DNA of 64,000 bases from an uncultured Rhodospirillales bacterium. Its GTDB lineage: Bacteria > Pseudomonadota > Alphaproteobacteria > Rhodospirillales > JABHCV01. The notes under the pieces are model-generated. The model did not search any database. It was not told the origin of the DNA and was given only the letters and a program-made list of their open reading frames with translations. A program made the translations under genes and the position numbers. Positions 39,508 through 49,678 of this stretch are shown here, piece after piece; within the stretch, counting starts at the first letter, position 1; each line of letters opens with the position of its first letter. The DNA lies in the NCBI GenBank assembly GCA_938092065.1, contig CALKND010000003.1, positions 1 to 64,000 of the forward strand, in the 5' to 3' direction.

Positions 39508-42500
39508 TCAAGATGCGTACTGATCCAGTAATTCATCAGACAAAGTCATAAAACATATAGTATAGGTCCAAGCAAGAATACACACGACTTTTCGCTCTGG
39601 ATATATTTCTCGCAACAAAGCGCGGTAAATGGCCATTTGCACCAAATATACCGGAGAGACACTTTCAGCATTCAGAGGTGGTGGCCTGCTAGTCTTGTAA
39701 TCAATGATGGTGATTGTCTCGTCGCTGATAGCCAGACGGTCAATTCGACCAGAAACTATGCGTCCCCCAACCATCCCGTTAATGGGAACTTCAGCTAAAG
39801 AGCTGGGGCCGAACAAGGACTTAAATTCGGGGTCGTCCAAAACGCTCAGAACCTCTCTCGCGATAGCTTTCTGTTGGTCCTCATCAAGTCCATGTACGGG
39901 GCGTGCCAAATATCCAACTGTCGCCTTAGCCCATTTTTCAGAACCTAGACTTGGTAAGCCTTCCAGCAGGCGATGTATCAGGCTACCACGCTTGAAGTGC
40001 GCCCCATCGTTCCCATCAAATGGCGATCGCACGGCGGGCTCCTCGTCTTTTGAAAATCTGGATGGGCTTAGGGGCGTCGTGGGCTCCGGTTCCCGTGGCG
40101 CTGGCCTTAAAGCCCAATCCGGTGTGCTGAGAGCATTAAACATCTCGCTGCTAGCAGTCTCAGGTTTACCGTCGGGGTACTCTTCTTGCGGGTTAGCTAA
40201 TCTGAGAATGCTCTCCCCGGTTGCAGTGAGGGCTTCTTCTGCAATCTCCTTAAAAGCCGGTTTAATCAGGTTGTACCAACAACCATCGCTTGGTTTGTTT
40301 TTACCCTCCCAGCCGCCGATGTACAAGCGGTCCCGGGCTCGGGTCATGGCCACATAAAGTAGGCGGCGGTATTCCTGGGCACGTAATTGTTTGTTTTCCT
40401 CAGCCAAGGCGGTGGTGCGACTTTCTTCCTGATCTTTTGCCGGGGCCCATAGAAGGGCTGGTTCAGGGTGATGGACCCAACGCAACTTTGATTCGTGGCG
40501 GGATGTTGGCACAGAACACGTATCGGGCAGAAAAACAATATTACCCTGTAACCCCTTTGACCCATGAATAGTCATGACGCGGACTTCGCCCCTGCCCTGC
40601 TCCAAATCGCGTTTTATCTGGGTGCGTCCGGCCTCGACCCAGCTCAGAAAGCCCTGCAGGGATGGGACATGCTCTCGCTCAAAATCAAGAGTCAGACTTA
40701 AAAATTCATCTATGGGATCATCTGCTTCCTGGCCCAGTCTTGCCAGCAGATCCCTGCGTGCGCCTTCCGGGCCAAGCAGTTGGGCATAAAATTCATAGGG
40801 TGGCATATAGTCGGCGCGGGACAGCAATTGTGACAAACGATCAAAGGCCCCTAGGTATTTTGTATTGTCCGCGCTGGCTTTTTTCAGCGCCGCCCACAAT
40901 GTGTCGGGCCTTTGATAGGCGAGTGGGAATAGATCATCATTGTCCGTAAAGCCAAACAGCGGGCCCTTCAGGACTACGGCTAGGTTTAGATCGTCTTCAG
41001 GCAACAGCACGAAGCGTCCCAGTGCTATAAGGTCCATCACCGCCAACTGTTCGGTCAAGACCATACGGTCGGCCCCGGCGACGGGAATGTCGTTTTGCTT
41101 AAGGGTGTTGACCATCTTTTCTGCAAAGCTACCGCGTTGGCGTACCAAAATCATAATGTCGCTCTCGCGTATGGGGCGCCCCGCAGAAAGTAGTTCTTCG
41201 CCACCTTCAAGCCAGTCTTTGATGGTGCCCGCAATGCGCCCAGCCATGCGGTCTTCTGGGCTGTCCACGGGAAGACGATCGAGCGGTGCATCCCAAGGTT
41301 TGACCTCGATTGCTTCGCCCTTCTTGATAGTCGGCCACAATTCCACAAGCCCGGCCTGTCCGTGGCGTTCCCAGTGATGGATGATTGGCTTTTCATTGAA
41401 GGTGAGCCCTTCACGGGCGACTTCACTTTCAAAAACCTTATCTACGGTTTTCAGAATCGATGCGGTCGAACGATAGGACCTTTCCAGTTCGACCGGCTCA
41501 AAAGCTTTGCCAGCTTTCAACGCTTTCTTAAAAAAATACTGGCTTGTATGGCCGAACATGAAGGGGTCGGCACCTTGAAAACTGTAGATGGATTGTTTTT
41601 CGTCACCAACGGCGAAGACCGTACGCTCGCCCTCGCGCGCGCCAAGACCTGCAAAAAAGTCTCCGGCCAGGGCCCTGATGACATCCCATTGATCGGCGCT
41701 GGTATCCTGGGCCTCATCGACTAGAACATGATCCAGTCCGCCATCTAGCTTATAGTGAACCCACGAGGCACCGCCATCGGCTTGTAATAGGTCGCGGGCC
41801 TTCAGGATCAAGTCGTCATAATCGAGCAAGGAGCGGGCATTTTTTAGCTGCTCGAAGGCATCAAGCAACCGGTGACCCAAATGAATAAGTGCCTGGCTTG
41901 CTTGGAATACGCCGATGCAGCGCAGTCGCTCGTTGATGGCAGCAATGCGCCGTTGTTCGTCGAGCAAGGCCTTTAGCAAATCCGGGTTGGCCTCTGCTAT
42001 TTTGTTGGTCATCAGTTTCTTGCGAAGCCCGTTGTCGTTTGTGAGAAAAAAAGGTTTGTAGATTTCATCAAAGTTTGCGGCCCGGAAAACCTCGTCACTC
42101 TCGAGCCAGCCTCGTAGGGTTTTGGCCTTAGTTTTTTCAGGGGCAGTGCCTCCGGATAGAGCCTCTGTCACGGCGAACATGGCATTCACATCAAAGTTGG
42201 CTTCGTCACAGGCATGATCAAGAATACTTTTCAGTGTTTCATCTTGTTTAAGACCCAATGCTCGACGCGACGCATCAATAACAGCGTCTATGCTGCCATA
42301 GCGCCTGAACAGGCTGCGTAAATGGGTGCGCCGGAAAGAAAGATCGCTCATCAGACTGTTGAAGCCTTCTTCGTTCAGAAGCCCAGCCATCAGTGTCAAG
42401 GCATTGGCGACCTGTCCAGAAACCCCTATGTGGGCCTGAACCAAAAGACGATCGCGCGCTTCGTTCATAAGCTCGGCTGCGGTGCGCTCGTCGATGACGG

Positions 42501-42945
42501 AAAAATGCGGTGCGATACCGGCCTCAATAGGGAAACGCCCAAGCAAGGATTCACAAAAAGCGTGTATGGTGCGAATTTTAAGACCGCCCGGTACATCAAG
42601 GGTTTCGGCGAACAAACGCCTTGCCGGGGCCAGTAAGGTTTTCTCGGGGGCCTTGCCGATCAAGGCGGTAATCTCACGGATGAGCACGTCGTCATTTGCC
42701 ATTGCCCATCCACCAAGGCGATCGGAAAGTCGGGTTGCCATTTCTGCCGCCGCCGCCTTGGTGAAGGTCAGGCACAAAATTCGCTTTGGCTTGACGCCGT
42801 CCAGAAGCAGACGGGTGATGCGATCAGTTAAGACCTGGGTTTTACCGGTCCCGGCGTTGGCGGATACCCAGACCGAACTTTGCGGATCAGCGGCAGTGAC
42901 CTGGGCTGTGGTGCGAACCTGTGGGGTGCGGTCGCTGTTGCTCAT
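39508..42945 (-). CDS. addA: Double-strand break repair helicase AddA (alphaproteobacterial type)
   Basis: SVWVSANAGTGKTQVLTDRITRLLLDG Walker A, VLVDEAQDTS, AVGDEKQSIYSFQGADP, MTIHGSKGLQ, VAMTRARDRLYIGG, C-terminal IDYKTSRPPP nuclease motif. Confidence 0.96.
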   Translation of the reverse strand: MSNSDRTPQVRTTAQVTAADPQSSVWVSANAGTGKTQVLTDRITRLLLDGVKPKRILCLTFTKAAAAEMATRLSDRLGGWAMANDDVLIREITALIGKAPEKTLLAPARRLFAETLDVPGGLKIRTIHAFCESLLGRFPIEAGIAPHFSVIDERTAAELMNEARDRLLVQAHIGVSGQVANALTLMAGLLNEEGFNSLMSDLSFRRTHLRSLFRRYGSIDAVIDASRRALGLKQDETLKSILDHACDEANFDVNAMFAVTEALSGGTAPEKTKAKTLRGWLESDEVFRAANFDEIYKPFFLTNDNGLRKKLMTNKIAEANPDLLKALLDEQRRIAAINERLRCIGVFQASQALIHLGHRLLDAFEQLKNARSLLDYDDLILKARDLLQADGGASWVHYKLDGGLDHVLVDEAQDTSADQWDVIRALAGDFFAGLGAREGERTVFAVGDEKQSIYSFQGADPFMFGHTSQYFFKKALKAGKAFEPVELERSYRSTASILKTVDKVFESEVAREGLTFNEKPIIHHWERHGQAGLVELWPTIKKGEAIEVKPWDAPLDRLPVDSPEDRMAGRIAGTIKDWLEGGEELLSAGRPIRESDIMILVRQRGSFAEKMVNTLKQNDIPVAGADRMVLTEQLAVMDLIALGRFVLLPEDDLNLAVVLKGPLFGFTDNDDLFPLAYQRPDTLWAALKKASADNTKYLGAFDRLSQLLSRADYMPPYEFYAQLLGPEGARRDLLARLGQEADDPIDEFLSLTLDFEREHVPSLQGFLSWVEAGRTQIKRDLEQGRGEVRVMTIHGSKGLQGNIVFLPDTCSVPTSRHESKLRWVHHPEPALLWAPAKDQEESRTTALAEENKQLRAQEYRRLLYVAMTRARDRLYIGGWEGKNKPSDGCWYNLIKPAFKEIAEEALTATGESILRLANPQEEYPDGKPETASSEMFNALSTPDWALRPAPREPEPTTPLSPSRFSKDEEPAVRSPFDGNDGAHFKRGSLIHRLLEGLPSLGSEKWAKATVGYLARPVHGLDEDQQKAIAREVLSVLDDPEFKSLFGPSSLAEVPINGMVGGRIVSGRIDRLAISDETITIIDYKTSRPPPLNAESVSPVYLVQMAIYRALLREIYPERKVVCILAWTYTICFMTLSDELLDQYAS

Positions 42946-45917
42946 TGATCGCCCCCCTCATTGTCGTCACCAGCCATCCATTCCTTAACCCGCGCCAGAT
43001 GATCGTAGTCACCAAAACGGCTTAAAAACTGGGGTACCGGGCGCGATAGATAGGGGGTCGCCTCATCATCAAAATCGGCGACCCGCTTTTTTAGTCCTTG
43101 AAGGGCGTCTGCTGCCAGGGTCTCAACACCCTCAAAAATACCGCTTTCCTCGCCCGGAGTCTTCCCCCCCGATAGCTTCATATAAACAAGCTCGGAGACA
43201 TAGGTTGCGTCGATTCCTTCAAAGTTTCCTTGGGCTGCAATTGCCGCTTCCAGGGTCAACTGCGGGGTCAGACCACTCTTCATCTGCTTTTTTGTCGGAA
43301 CGCCGCCTGTTTTGTAATCGATGATTGCGAGACTGCCATCGGGCGCACGGTCGATGCGGTCAGCCCGGGCATTCAATGTGAAGTTGCCACCGGGGGCAGT
43401 AAAAGTTATTTCGCCGCTGGTTTCCGTGCTTAAGGGGATGCGCCCTGCGTTGCGTTGCGTGGTTTCGTTTTTGACAAACCAGTGGGCAATACGTTCAAAG
43501 CGGGGCCACCAGAAAGCCCGGATGGAGGGGTTTCGCATTTTCTCATCAAAGACGTGGGTGCCTATTTTGATTAATTCATCAAAGGCGTCATCAGGCAAGT
43601 CGTCGGGGTATTTTTTGACGAAGCAATCCAGTACTTCATGAACAACAGTGCCACGATCGGCAGCACCCGGTTCCGCATCGATAGGGTCGAGCACTTTGAG
43701 CCTGAGTATGTTGCGGGCGTAGATGGAGTATGGATCGCGTATCCAGGTTTCTATCCTTGAAACAGAAAGTCCACGCGGCCGGCTTTCAAGTGGTGGGGTC
43801 GCGAGTGGTTCTTTCGGATCAAGATATTTTTCTGGCCTATCCAAGCCTGCAAAAAGTGCGTTCAATTTTGAATTTGGTTGAAGTTGTGCTTCCAGGGGTG
43901 TGCCACTTAAGAGAGTTTTTATGCGTTGAAGCCAGCGCGACGGGACGGTCGGTGAGCCGCCACTGCGTGCGGCCCGGGTTAAGATAACTTCCTTGGCACA
44001 GGCGGCCTGGGTGAAGTCGTGGGCGGTAAGGCCCAAGCGTCGCTCCGGTTGTGGTAGGCCGAATTTGTCCAGCATGGGGCGGCTCATCCAGGGGCTGGCC
44101 GGGGCTTCGGGCGGCCAGCTATTCTCGTTAAGGCCGCCTAGAATCATTACATCAACCTGCTGCAAGCGCGCTTCAAGAAGGCCCCATATGTGCAGGCGCG
44201 GGTGGCGTCCATAGGCCGGGCGATGGACACGTGGGCTAAGCAGGACATCAAGAAGGGCCGGATAATGCCCGGCTGTGATCGCCCCAAAGGTGTCCGATGC
44301 CTCGTGTAGCTCGGCAAAGAACAAGGCCAAGGCCTCGCCATCTTCACCGCCCCATAGCCGAGCCTTGCCGTCTTTTTCATCTGTGGACGCCAATTTTTCG
44401 GCCAGTTGTACATGGCTTGCCAAAAGTTCTTTTAAGGGAACTTGAGGTTGCTCAAACATAAAGGCGAAGGGGGAAATAATTTCATCCAGGCCATCAATCA
44501 ACTGTTCCAGCCCATGGATCTTTTTTAGATCGGTTTCTTGTAAGGCGTTCCTTAATGCGCCACACCCACGCCCTGGACGGGGACCGCGCAAAAGGGTTAA
44601 TTCAAGACGCCGCACCAGTTTTCTGAATTCCGCCGGGTTCATGCCGCTCGCAGTGTAAGGATGTTTCAAAAGACCAAGCAATGGTATCGGGGCCAGCCCG
44701 TCTGCTGCGACGCGTGCGAATTGGAGCATAAAAGCTCCGGGCGGGGTTTCCGCCAGGGGACGCCCGGCGGAATCGTCAATGTTAATTTTCCAACGTGCCA
44801 GCTCGGCAGTGACGCGCCGCGCAAGGGTTCGATCCGGCGTCACAAGGGCTGCCGTCATGCCGTCGGTCTCCAGGGTTTCGCGCATGGCCAAGGCAATCAT
44901 TCCAGCTTCTGCTTTTTCGTTCCCGGCCTCTATCAAAGTGACCCCATGCAAAGCCTGGGAATCAGGTTTAGTTATGGTTTGCCAGTTATCGGTGCCGCTG
45001 GCGGGAACTAGGGCATGGTTTAGAAGCCGGGCGCGTGATGCAGGCGCAATGGCTTTGACGGGCGATGGCCAGTCGGCAACGTCGCTGCGATCAACTTGTA
45101 GGTGCTCAAGCAGATGGGCCAAGCCATATTGCGGGTGGCTTGGCTCCAGGGCCTGCCAGATTGTATTGTCTGCATCCTTATCAAGACCAGGAAGAACGAC
45201 CGAACCGTTCGCCATTTGACTGATGGTTTTTAAAAGATCCGCGGTGGCCGGGATTGACCCTGTAGAACCGGCGGCGATAACCGGGCCGCGTGGCAGGCTT
45301 TGCTGCCATAGTCTGGTTTGGGCATCGAGTAGGCGATTGCGTCGTTCCGCCGGATCAAGGACGCCCTGCTCAGCTAAAATATTTGGCCAGTGCTGACTTA
45401 AGATGGCGAGAAATTCCAAGGTCTGTTGCCAATGTTTGGATAGCCCTGCTTCTTCAACCAAAGTGTCAAGTTTATCAAAAGACAGCCGTTCGGTTTGCAC
45501 CTGATCGAGAAGGCGGGCCAGTTCCTGGGCTAGTCTTGCCGCCTGATCGATTGTTGTTACGCTGTCTTTTCTTGCCATAATCATGCGCGCCAGCAACAGT
45601 TGGCGTTGTAAGCCAGTGATCGCCGGGGCGATTTCGAGTGAAGCCTCACCGGCCAACTCACCAGTCCCGCTTAAGACCAACTCATCCTCATCAATGTCAC
45701 CAAGGGACATCATCCTAGGCAGCAACATGGGCTTGCCCCCGGCGAAGCGGAGGAAGGCTTCGCTTAAAGAGCGACAGGCCCTACGCGTTGGCAGCAAAAT
45801 GGTAGTTTCGACAAGAAATTCTGGTTTACTTGCATAGCGCTCAAGAATTCCAGCAGCCAGAGTGTCAAGAAATGGAAGCCCTGCGCCGATATTGAAGACT
45901 GTTGATTTTCCTGTCAT
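42942..45917 (-). CDS. addB: Double-strand break repair protein AddB
   Basis: Length, position upstream of addA with 4-bp overlap, GLNENSWPPEAPASPWMSRPML, C-terminal LAIIDYKTGGVPTKKQM nuclease motif. Confidence 0.95.
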   Translation of the reverse strand: MTGKSTVFNIGAGLPFLDTLAAGILERYASKPEFLVETTILLPTRRACRSLSEAFLRFAGGKPMLLPRMMSLGDIDEDELVLSGTGELAGEASLEIAPAITGLQRQLLLARMIMARKDSVTTIDQAARLAQELARLLDQVQTERLSFDKLDTLVEEAGLSKHWQQTLEFLAILSQHWPNILAEQGVLDPAERRNRLLDAQTRLWQQSLPRGPVIAAGSTGSIPATADLLKTISQMANGSVVLPGLDKDADNTIWQALEPSHPQYGLAHLLEHLQVDRSDVADWPSPVKAIAPASRARLLNHALVPASGTDNWQTITKPDSQALHGVTLIEAGNEKAEAGMIALAMRETLETDGMTAALVTPDRTLARRVTAELARWKINIDDSAGRPLAETPPGAFMLQFARVAADGLAPIPLLGLLKHPYTASGMNPAEFRKLVRRLELTLLRGPRPGRGCGALRNALQETDLKKIHGLEQLIDGLDEIISPFAFMFEQPQVPLKELLASHVQLAEKLASTDEKDGKARLWGGEDGEALALFFAELHEASDTFGAITAGHYPALLDVLLSPRVHRPAYGRHPRLHIWGLLEARLQQVDVMILGGLNENSWPPEAPASPWMSRPMLDKFGLPQPERRLGLTAHDFTQAACAKEVILTRAARSGGSPTVPSRWLQRIKTLLSGTPLEAQLQPNSKLNALFAGLDRPEKYLDPKEPLATPPLESRPRGLSVSRIETWIRDPYSIYARNILRLKVLDPIDAEPGAADRGTVVHEVLDCFVKKYPDDLPDDAFDELIKIGTHVFDEKMRNPSIRAFWWPRFERIAHWFVKNETTQRNAGRIPLSTETSGEITFTAPGGNFTLNARADRIDRAPDGSLAIIDYKTGGVPTKKQMKSGLTPQLTLEAAIAAQGNFEGIDATYVSELVYMKLSGGKTPGEESGIFEGVETLAADALQGLKKRVADFDDEATPYLSRPVPQFLSRFGDYDHLARVKEWMAGDDNEGGDQ

Positions 45918-46645
45918 CTGCGTTTTATTCCGGAGTAACGCTTTCGCATATAATCTTCAGCTTCATCAAGAGCCCTCGGGGTCCCCACATGGAACCATTC
46001 ACCATCATGAACAATGCCGTAAAGCTTCCCCCTTTCAATCGCTTTATCATAAAGTACATTCAGAGAGAATGGGCCTTCAGGAGCCTTCTTGAAAAGCCTT
46101 GGATGTAGGATCTGAAGGCCAGTGAATAAATAAGGCGATAGCTCGCTTTCAGGGCGCCTTGACAACACTCCTAGGGGGTCCATATCAAAATCACCTAAGC
46201 CTTGATAGCCGTATGCATCGACGGTTGAATGCAGCATCAGTAGAGCATCCATCTTGTCTGCGTCCCAGTGACGGGCCATGCGACTTACCGCGTCCTGAGA
46301 TCCGTTCAGCCATAGGGTGTCGCCGTTGCTAGCAAAAAACGGTTCATTCCTAAATTTGCTGAGAGCATTTCTTATGCCACCACCAGTCTCAAGAATTTCA
46401 TCTTCAAGCGAAAACAAAATTTCTACATCAACGCGTTTTTTTAGATGCTTATGAATCTGTTCACTTAAGTGATGAGTATTGACAACAAACGTTTCCACAC
46501 CGCCTTCATGCAGTCGGTCGATGGCACGGTCAATCAAAGTTCGACCGAGAACCTTGACCAATGGTTTGGGTGTGGTATCCGTGATTGGGCGCAAACGTAC
46601 ACCAAACCCAGCGGCTAGAACCATCGCACGTTTTATATCTTTCAC
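45914..46645 (-). CDS. murU: Nucleotidyltransferase, MurNAc-1-phosphate uridylyltransferase (MurU)-like
   Basis: AMVLAAGFGVRLRPITDTTPKPLVKVLGRTLID; gene follows an AmgK-like kinase. Confidence 0.85.
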   Translation of the reverse strand: MKDIKRAMVLAAGFGVRLRPITDTTPKPLVKVLGRTLIDRAIDRLHEGGVETFVVNTHHLSEQIHKHLKKRVDVEILFSLEDEILETGGGIRNALSKFRNEPFFASNGDTLWLNGSQDAVSRMARHWDADKMDALLMLHSTVDAYGYQGLGDFDMDPLGVLSRRPESELSPYLFTGLQILHPRLFKKAPEGPFSLNVLYDKAIERGKLYGIVHDGEWFHVGTPRALDEAEDYMRKRYSGIKRR

Positions 46646-47652
46646 TGAGATATCTCTGGAATGCCACGCATTGCGGTTGGCATGTGGGTGTCAAACCAGT
46701 CTTTTAAATCGGCAAGCACTGGATTTTCCAACGCGGCTTCAAGCAGCGCCCAGACCCGGGGGATGTGGACAAGATATTCTGGCTTGCCATCACGTTGGCA
46801 AAGCCGTGTGAAAACTCCAATGACTTTGGCGTGGCGTTGGGCGGCTAGGATGGAAAAAGCGATGTCGAACGAGCTTCGATCCAGTTCGGGAAAAGCTGAG
46901 AGGTAACGCTTGATCATCTTGGCTTTTACTCCTGATCCCAAATCACGACGGGCATCTTCTAGCAAGGACATTAAATCATAAGCTGGATGTCCAGCTACTG
47001 CGTCCTGAAAATCAAGTAGTCCGCAGGCCTTTATTCCTGAGCGATCACTCAGCCATATCAAATTATCTACGTGGTAGTCACGCAAGACCAGCGTCTTTGG
47101 TCCAGAATGAATACGGGGGAAAAGTTCCAGCCATATATTTCCATAAGTCTTTCGTGCATATTCAGTAGCAGGGACACCAGCGAAAGCTGGAAAAGTCCAT
47201 TGGGGTGCCATAAAGGCTTCATCAAGCAGGCGACCATTACCATAGGCGGGCAAAGATGGTGGAATGCTCTCACTGCCAGGACGCTTATGTAGGTCAATCA
47301 GCACATCAGTGGCCAACTCATAAAGTGCTATCTCGTCACCGCCTTTTGAAAGAACCTGTGTATAAGTGGTATCACCGAGGTCCTCAAGCAACAGTAATCC
47401 GTCCTCTTCATTTGCTGCAAGGATTCTCGGGGCAGAATAGCCAAGCCAGGTTAAATGCCGGTCAATCGTAATAAATTGATGCACATCTCCGTCAGGTGGC
47501 AGCGAATCCATTAGTACGGCACATTTATCTGACAGCCATAAACGATCATAGCGGCGAAATGAGGCATCCCCGGCTAGAACAGTACGCTCGGCGCCTGCCC
47601 ACCCATTTTGATCAAGGAAAGCCTTAATAATACTGTCGCGTTCAAGGCTCAA
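46642..47652 (-). CDS. amgK: Aminoglycoside phosphotransferase-family kinase, AmgK (MurNAc/GlcNAc anomeric kinase)-like
   Basis: LLLLEDLGDTTYTQVL, LVLRDYHVDNLIWL, GLLDFQDAVAGHPAYDLMSLLEDARRD. Confidence 0.85.
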   Translation of the reverse strand: MSLERDSIIKAFLDQNGWAGAERTVLAGDASFRRYDRLWLSDKCAVLMDSLPPDGDVHQFITIDRHLTWLGYSAPRILAANEEDGLLLLEDLGDTTYTQVLSKGGDEIALYELATDVLIDLHKRPGSESIPPSLPAYGNGRLLDEAFMAPQWTFPAFAGVPATEYARKTYGNIWLELFPRIHSGPKTLVLRDYHVDNLIWLSDRSGIKACGLLDFQDAVAGHPAYDLMSLLEDARRDLGSGVKAKMIKRYLSAFPELDRSSFDIAFSILAAQRHAKVIGVFTRLCQRDGKPEYLVHIPRVWALLEAALENPVLADLKDWFDTHMPTAMRGIPEISQ

Positions 47653-48125
47653 AGAGAAATCCCCTGCAACCGTTTGTACCAGTTATCGCCTGCGGTGATC
47701 ATTGCTTGGCGATGAGATTCGGACGAACCATAACTTAGGGTAAGTTCTAGATGATTACGTGGTAATAGTGAACCCAACCGTTCCGGCCATTCAATTAATG
47801 AGATACCATCGGCAAAAGCATCATCAATGTTCAACTCCAGTGCCTCTCTAGAATTTTCTAGCCGGTAAAGGTCAAAATGAAAAAGCTCCCGCCCATCCTC
47901 AGCATCATATGTCTGGAGAAGTGTGAAGGTTGGGCTTGGCACTTCTGTATCCGATCCACATAGAGCTCTTACAAAGGCACGGGCAAAAACCGTCTTGCCA
48001 GTACCAAGGTCACCTATTAATGCTAGTTGCTCACCATTATTGACTAATTTTGCCAAAGAAACAGCCAGTGCTTGTGTTGCCGCTTCATCTGGCAGTTCAA
48101 TAGTTAGAATTTTCCCCGTTGCCAT
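47649..48125 (-). CDS. tsaE: tRNA threonylcarbamoyladenosine biosynthesis ATPase TsaE
   Basis: LALIGDLGTGKTVFARAFVRAL, VPSPTFTLLQTYDAEDGRELFHFDLYRL, LIEWPERLG. Confidence 0.95.
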   Translation of the reverse strand: MATGKILTIELPDEAATQALAVSLAKLVNNGEQLALIGDLGTGKTVFARAFVRALCGSDTEVPSPTFTLLQTYDAEDGRELFHFDLYRLENSREALELNIDDAFADGISLIEWPERLGSLLPRNHLELTLSYGSSESHRQAMITAGDNWYKRLQGISL

Positions 48126-48217
48126 ATTAAAAATAATCCTATTCTTGCTTTCGACACTCTTGCAACAATCGCCGCAAGAGGCGATAACCTGTTTACCCTT
48201 TTAATAAGAGAGTTTCC

Positions 48218-49261
48218 ATGTCAAATCAGACTAATTTAGAGAACAGAACAATTGAAACGGATGTTTGCATTATCGGCGCTGGGCCTGCGGGACTGTTCAG
48301 TGTTTTTGAATGTGGAATGTTGAAGATGTCTTGCCACGTTATAGATGCTCTAGATGCCATTGGTGGCCAGTTATCGGCGTTATACCCTGAAAAGCCTATC
48401 TATGATATTCCCGGATTTCCAAAGGTATTAGCTGCTGATTTAGTGCATGATCTTGAAGCGCAGGTGGCCCCTTTTGATCCTGTATATCATTTGAACCAAC
48501 AGGTAGTTTCTCTGCTGGAAAATCAACATAATCGATGGATAGTGGAAACCTCCAAAGGAACACGTATTAGCACTGGTGCCGTTGTCATTGCTGCTGGTGT
48601 TGGCGCATTTGGTCCAAACCGGCCTCCTCTTGAGGGTATCGAGGCCTTTGAAGGCCAAGGGCCAGGCATTGGCGTTCACTACTTGGTCAAGCGCCGTGAG
48701 GATTTTCGAGGTAAGAAAGTGGTTATTGCCGGTGGGGGGGATTCTGCTGTCGACTGGGCTTTATCCCTAGCCGAAGTTGTGGAAAGTTTATCTATTGTGC
48801 ATCGTCGCCCAAAATTCCGCGCTGCACCTGATAGTGTAGATAAGCTACACAAGCTAGCAGATGATGGTTCTATTGATCTAGTTACTCCGTTCCAATTATC
48901 CGGACTAGATGGTGAGGACGGTATGCTTACTACTGTTAATGTGGCTGATTTGGACGGCAACGAGCGTTCATTGAAAGCTGACGTGTTACTTCCATTTTTT
49001 GGTTTAACGCAGAACATTGGTCCAATAGCCGATTGGGGGCTTAACCTAGACCACAACCATATCACTGTCGCCCAGGAAACCATGGCGACAGACAAGCATG
49101 GTATTTTTGGTATAGGAGATATCATTACTTACCCCGGCAAGTTAAAATTAATTGTTAACGGTTTTGCCGAAGCCGCAACGGCTGCCCATTCAGTGCGTGC
49201 TTATTTGCATCCGGGTGAAGAATTACACTTCGAATATTCAACGACAAAAGGTATTCCTTAA
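48218..49261 (+). CDS. Ferredoxin--NADP(+) reductase, thioredoxin-reductase-like type
   Basis: TDVCIIGAGPAGLFSVFECGML, LYPEKPIYDIPGFP, VVIAGGGDSAVDWALSLAEV, GDIITYPGKLKLIVNGFAEAATAAHS. Confidence 0.92.
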   Translation: MSNQTNLENRTIETDVCIIGAGPAGLFSVFECGMLKMSCHVIDALDAIGGQLSALYPEKPIYDIPGFPKVLAADLVHDLEAQVAPFDPVYHLNQQVVSLLENQHNRWIVETSKGTRISTGAVVIAAGVGAFGPNRPPLEGIEAFEGQGPGIGVHYLVKRREDFRGKKVVIAGGGDSAVDWALSLAEVVESLSIVHRRPKFRAAPDSVDKLHKLADDGSIDLVTPFQLSGLDGEDGMLTTVNVADLDGNERSLKADVLLPFFGLTQNIGPIADWGLNLDHNHITVAQETMATDKHGIFGIGDIITYPGKLKLIVNGFAEAATAAHSVRAYLHPGEELHFEYSTTKGIP

Positions 49262-49678
49262 GAAGGATAGATGATGATCTTGGGGCTTTCAGATCATATA
49301 TAATTGTGCTTTCTCAATTAAGATCCAGTAAAAACCTTTATGCTGCTGCGACTAGGCCTCAAGTTTAAACTAGGGCCTTATATTGTGTGGGTATAACGAT
49401 TAAGGCACCGCTGGGGTATGGTGAGGTCTTTCAGAGTTAATCAGTTAGGTTTTAGTATGCCTATAAAATGCATATCGAAAATATAACTTTGAGTGGTCTA
49501 GCTCGAAATTATTAACGTAACTAACTATTTCCTAAAAATTAAGTTGCCATAGATGATATCCCTTACCTATTGCGGACTTACAAGCAAAAGCATTGAGCCA
49601 GAGCCACTAGTGAGCCGGATACTCTTCTCTTTGTCATGGGTTAGCGCCTCCTACGTAGTCTATGTACTAATTTGGTTT

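Noticed and set aside
40290-45837. Many long + strand ORFs (for example 40940..41377, 42482..42988, 44779..45219) opposite addA/addB
   Set aside because: Antisense to strongly supported AddA/AddB coding sequence and explained by high GC3; no domain-like sequence
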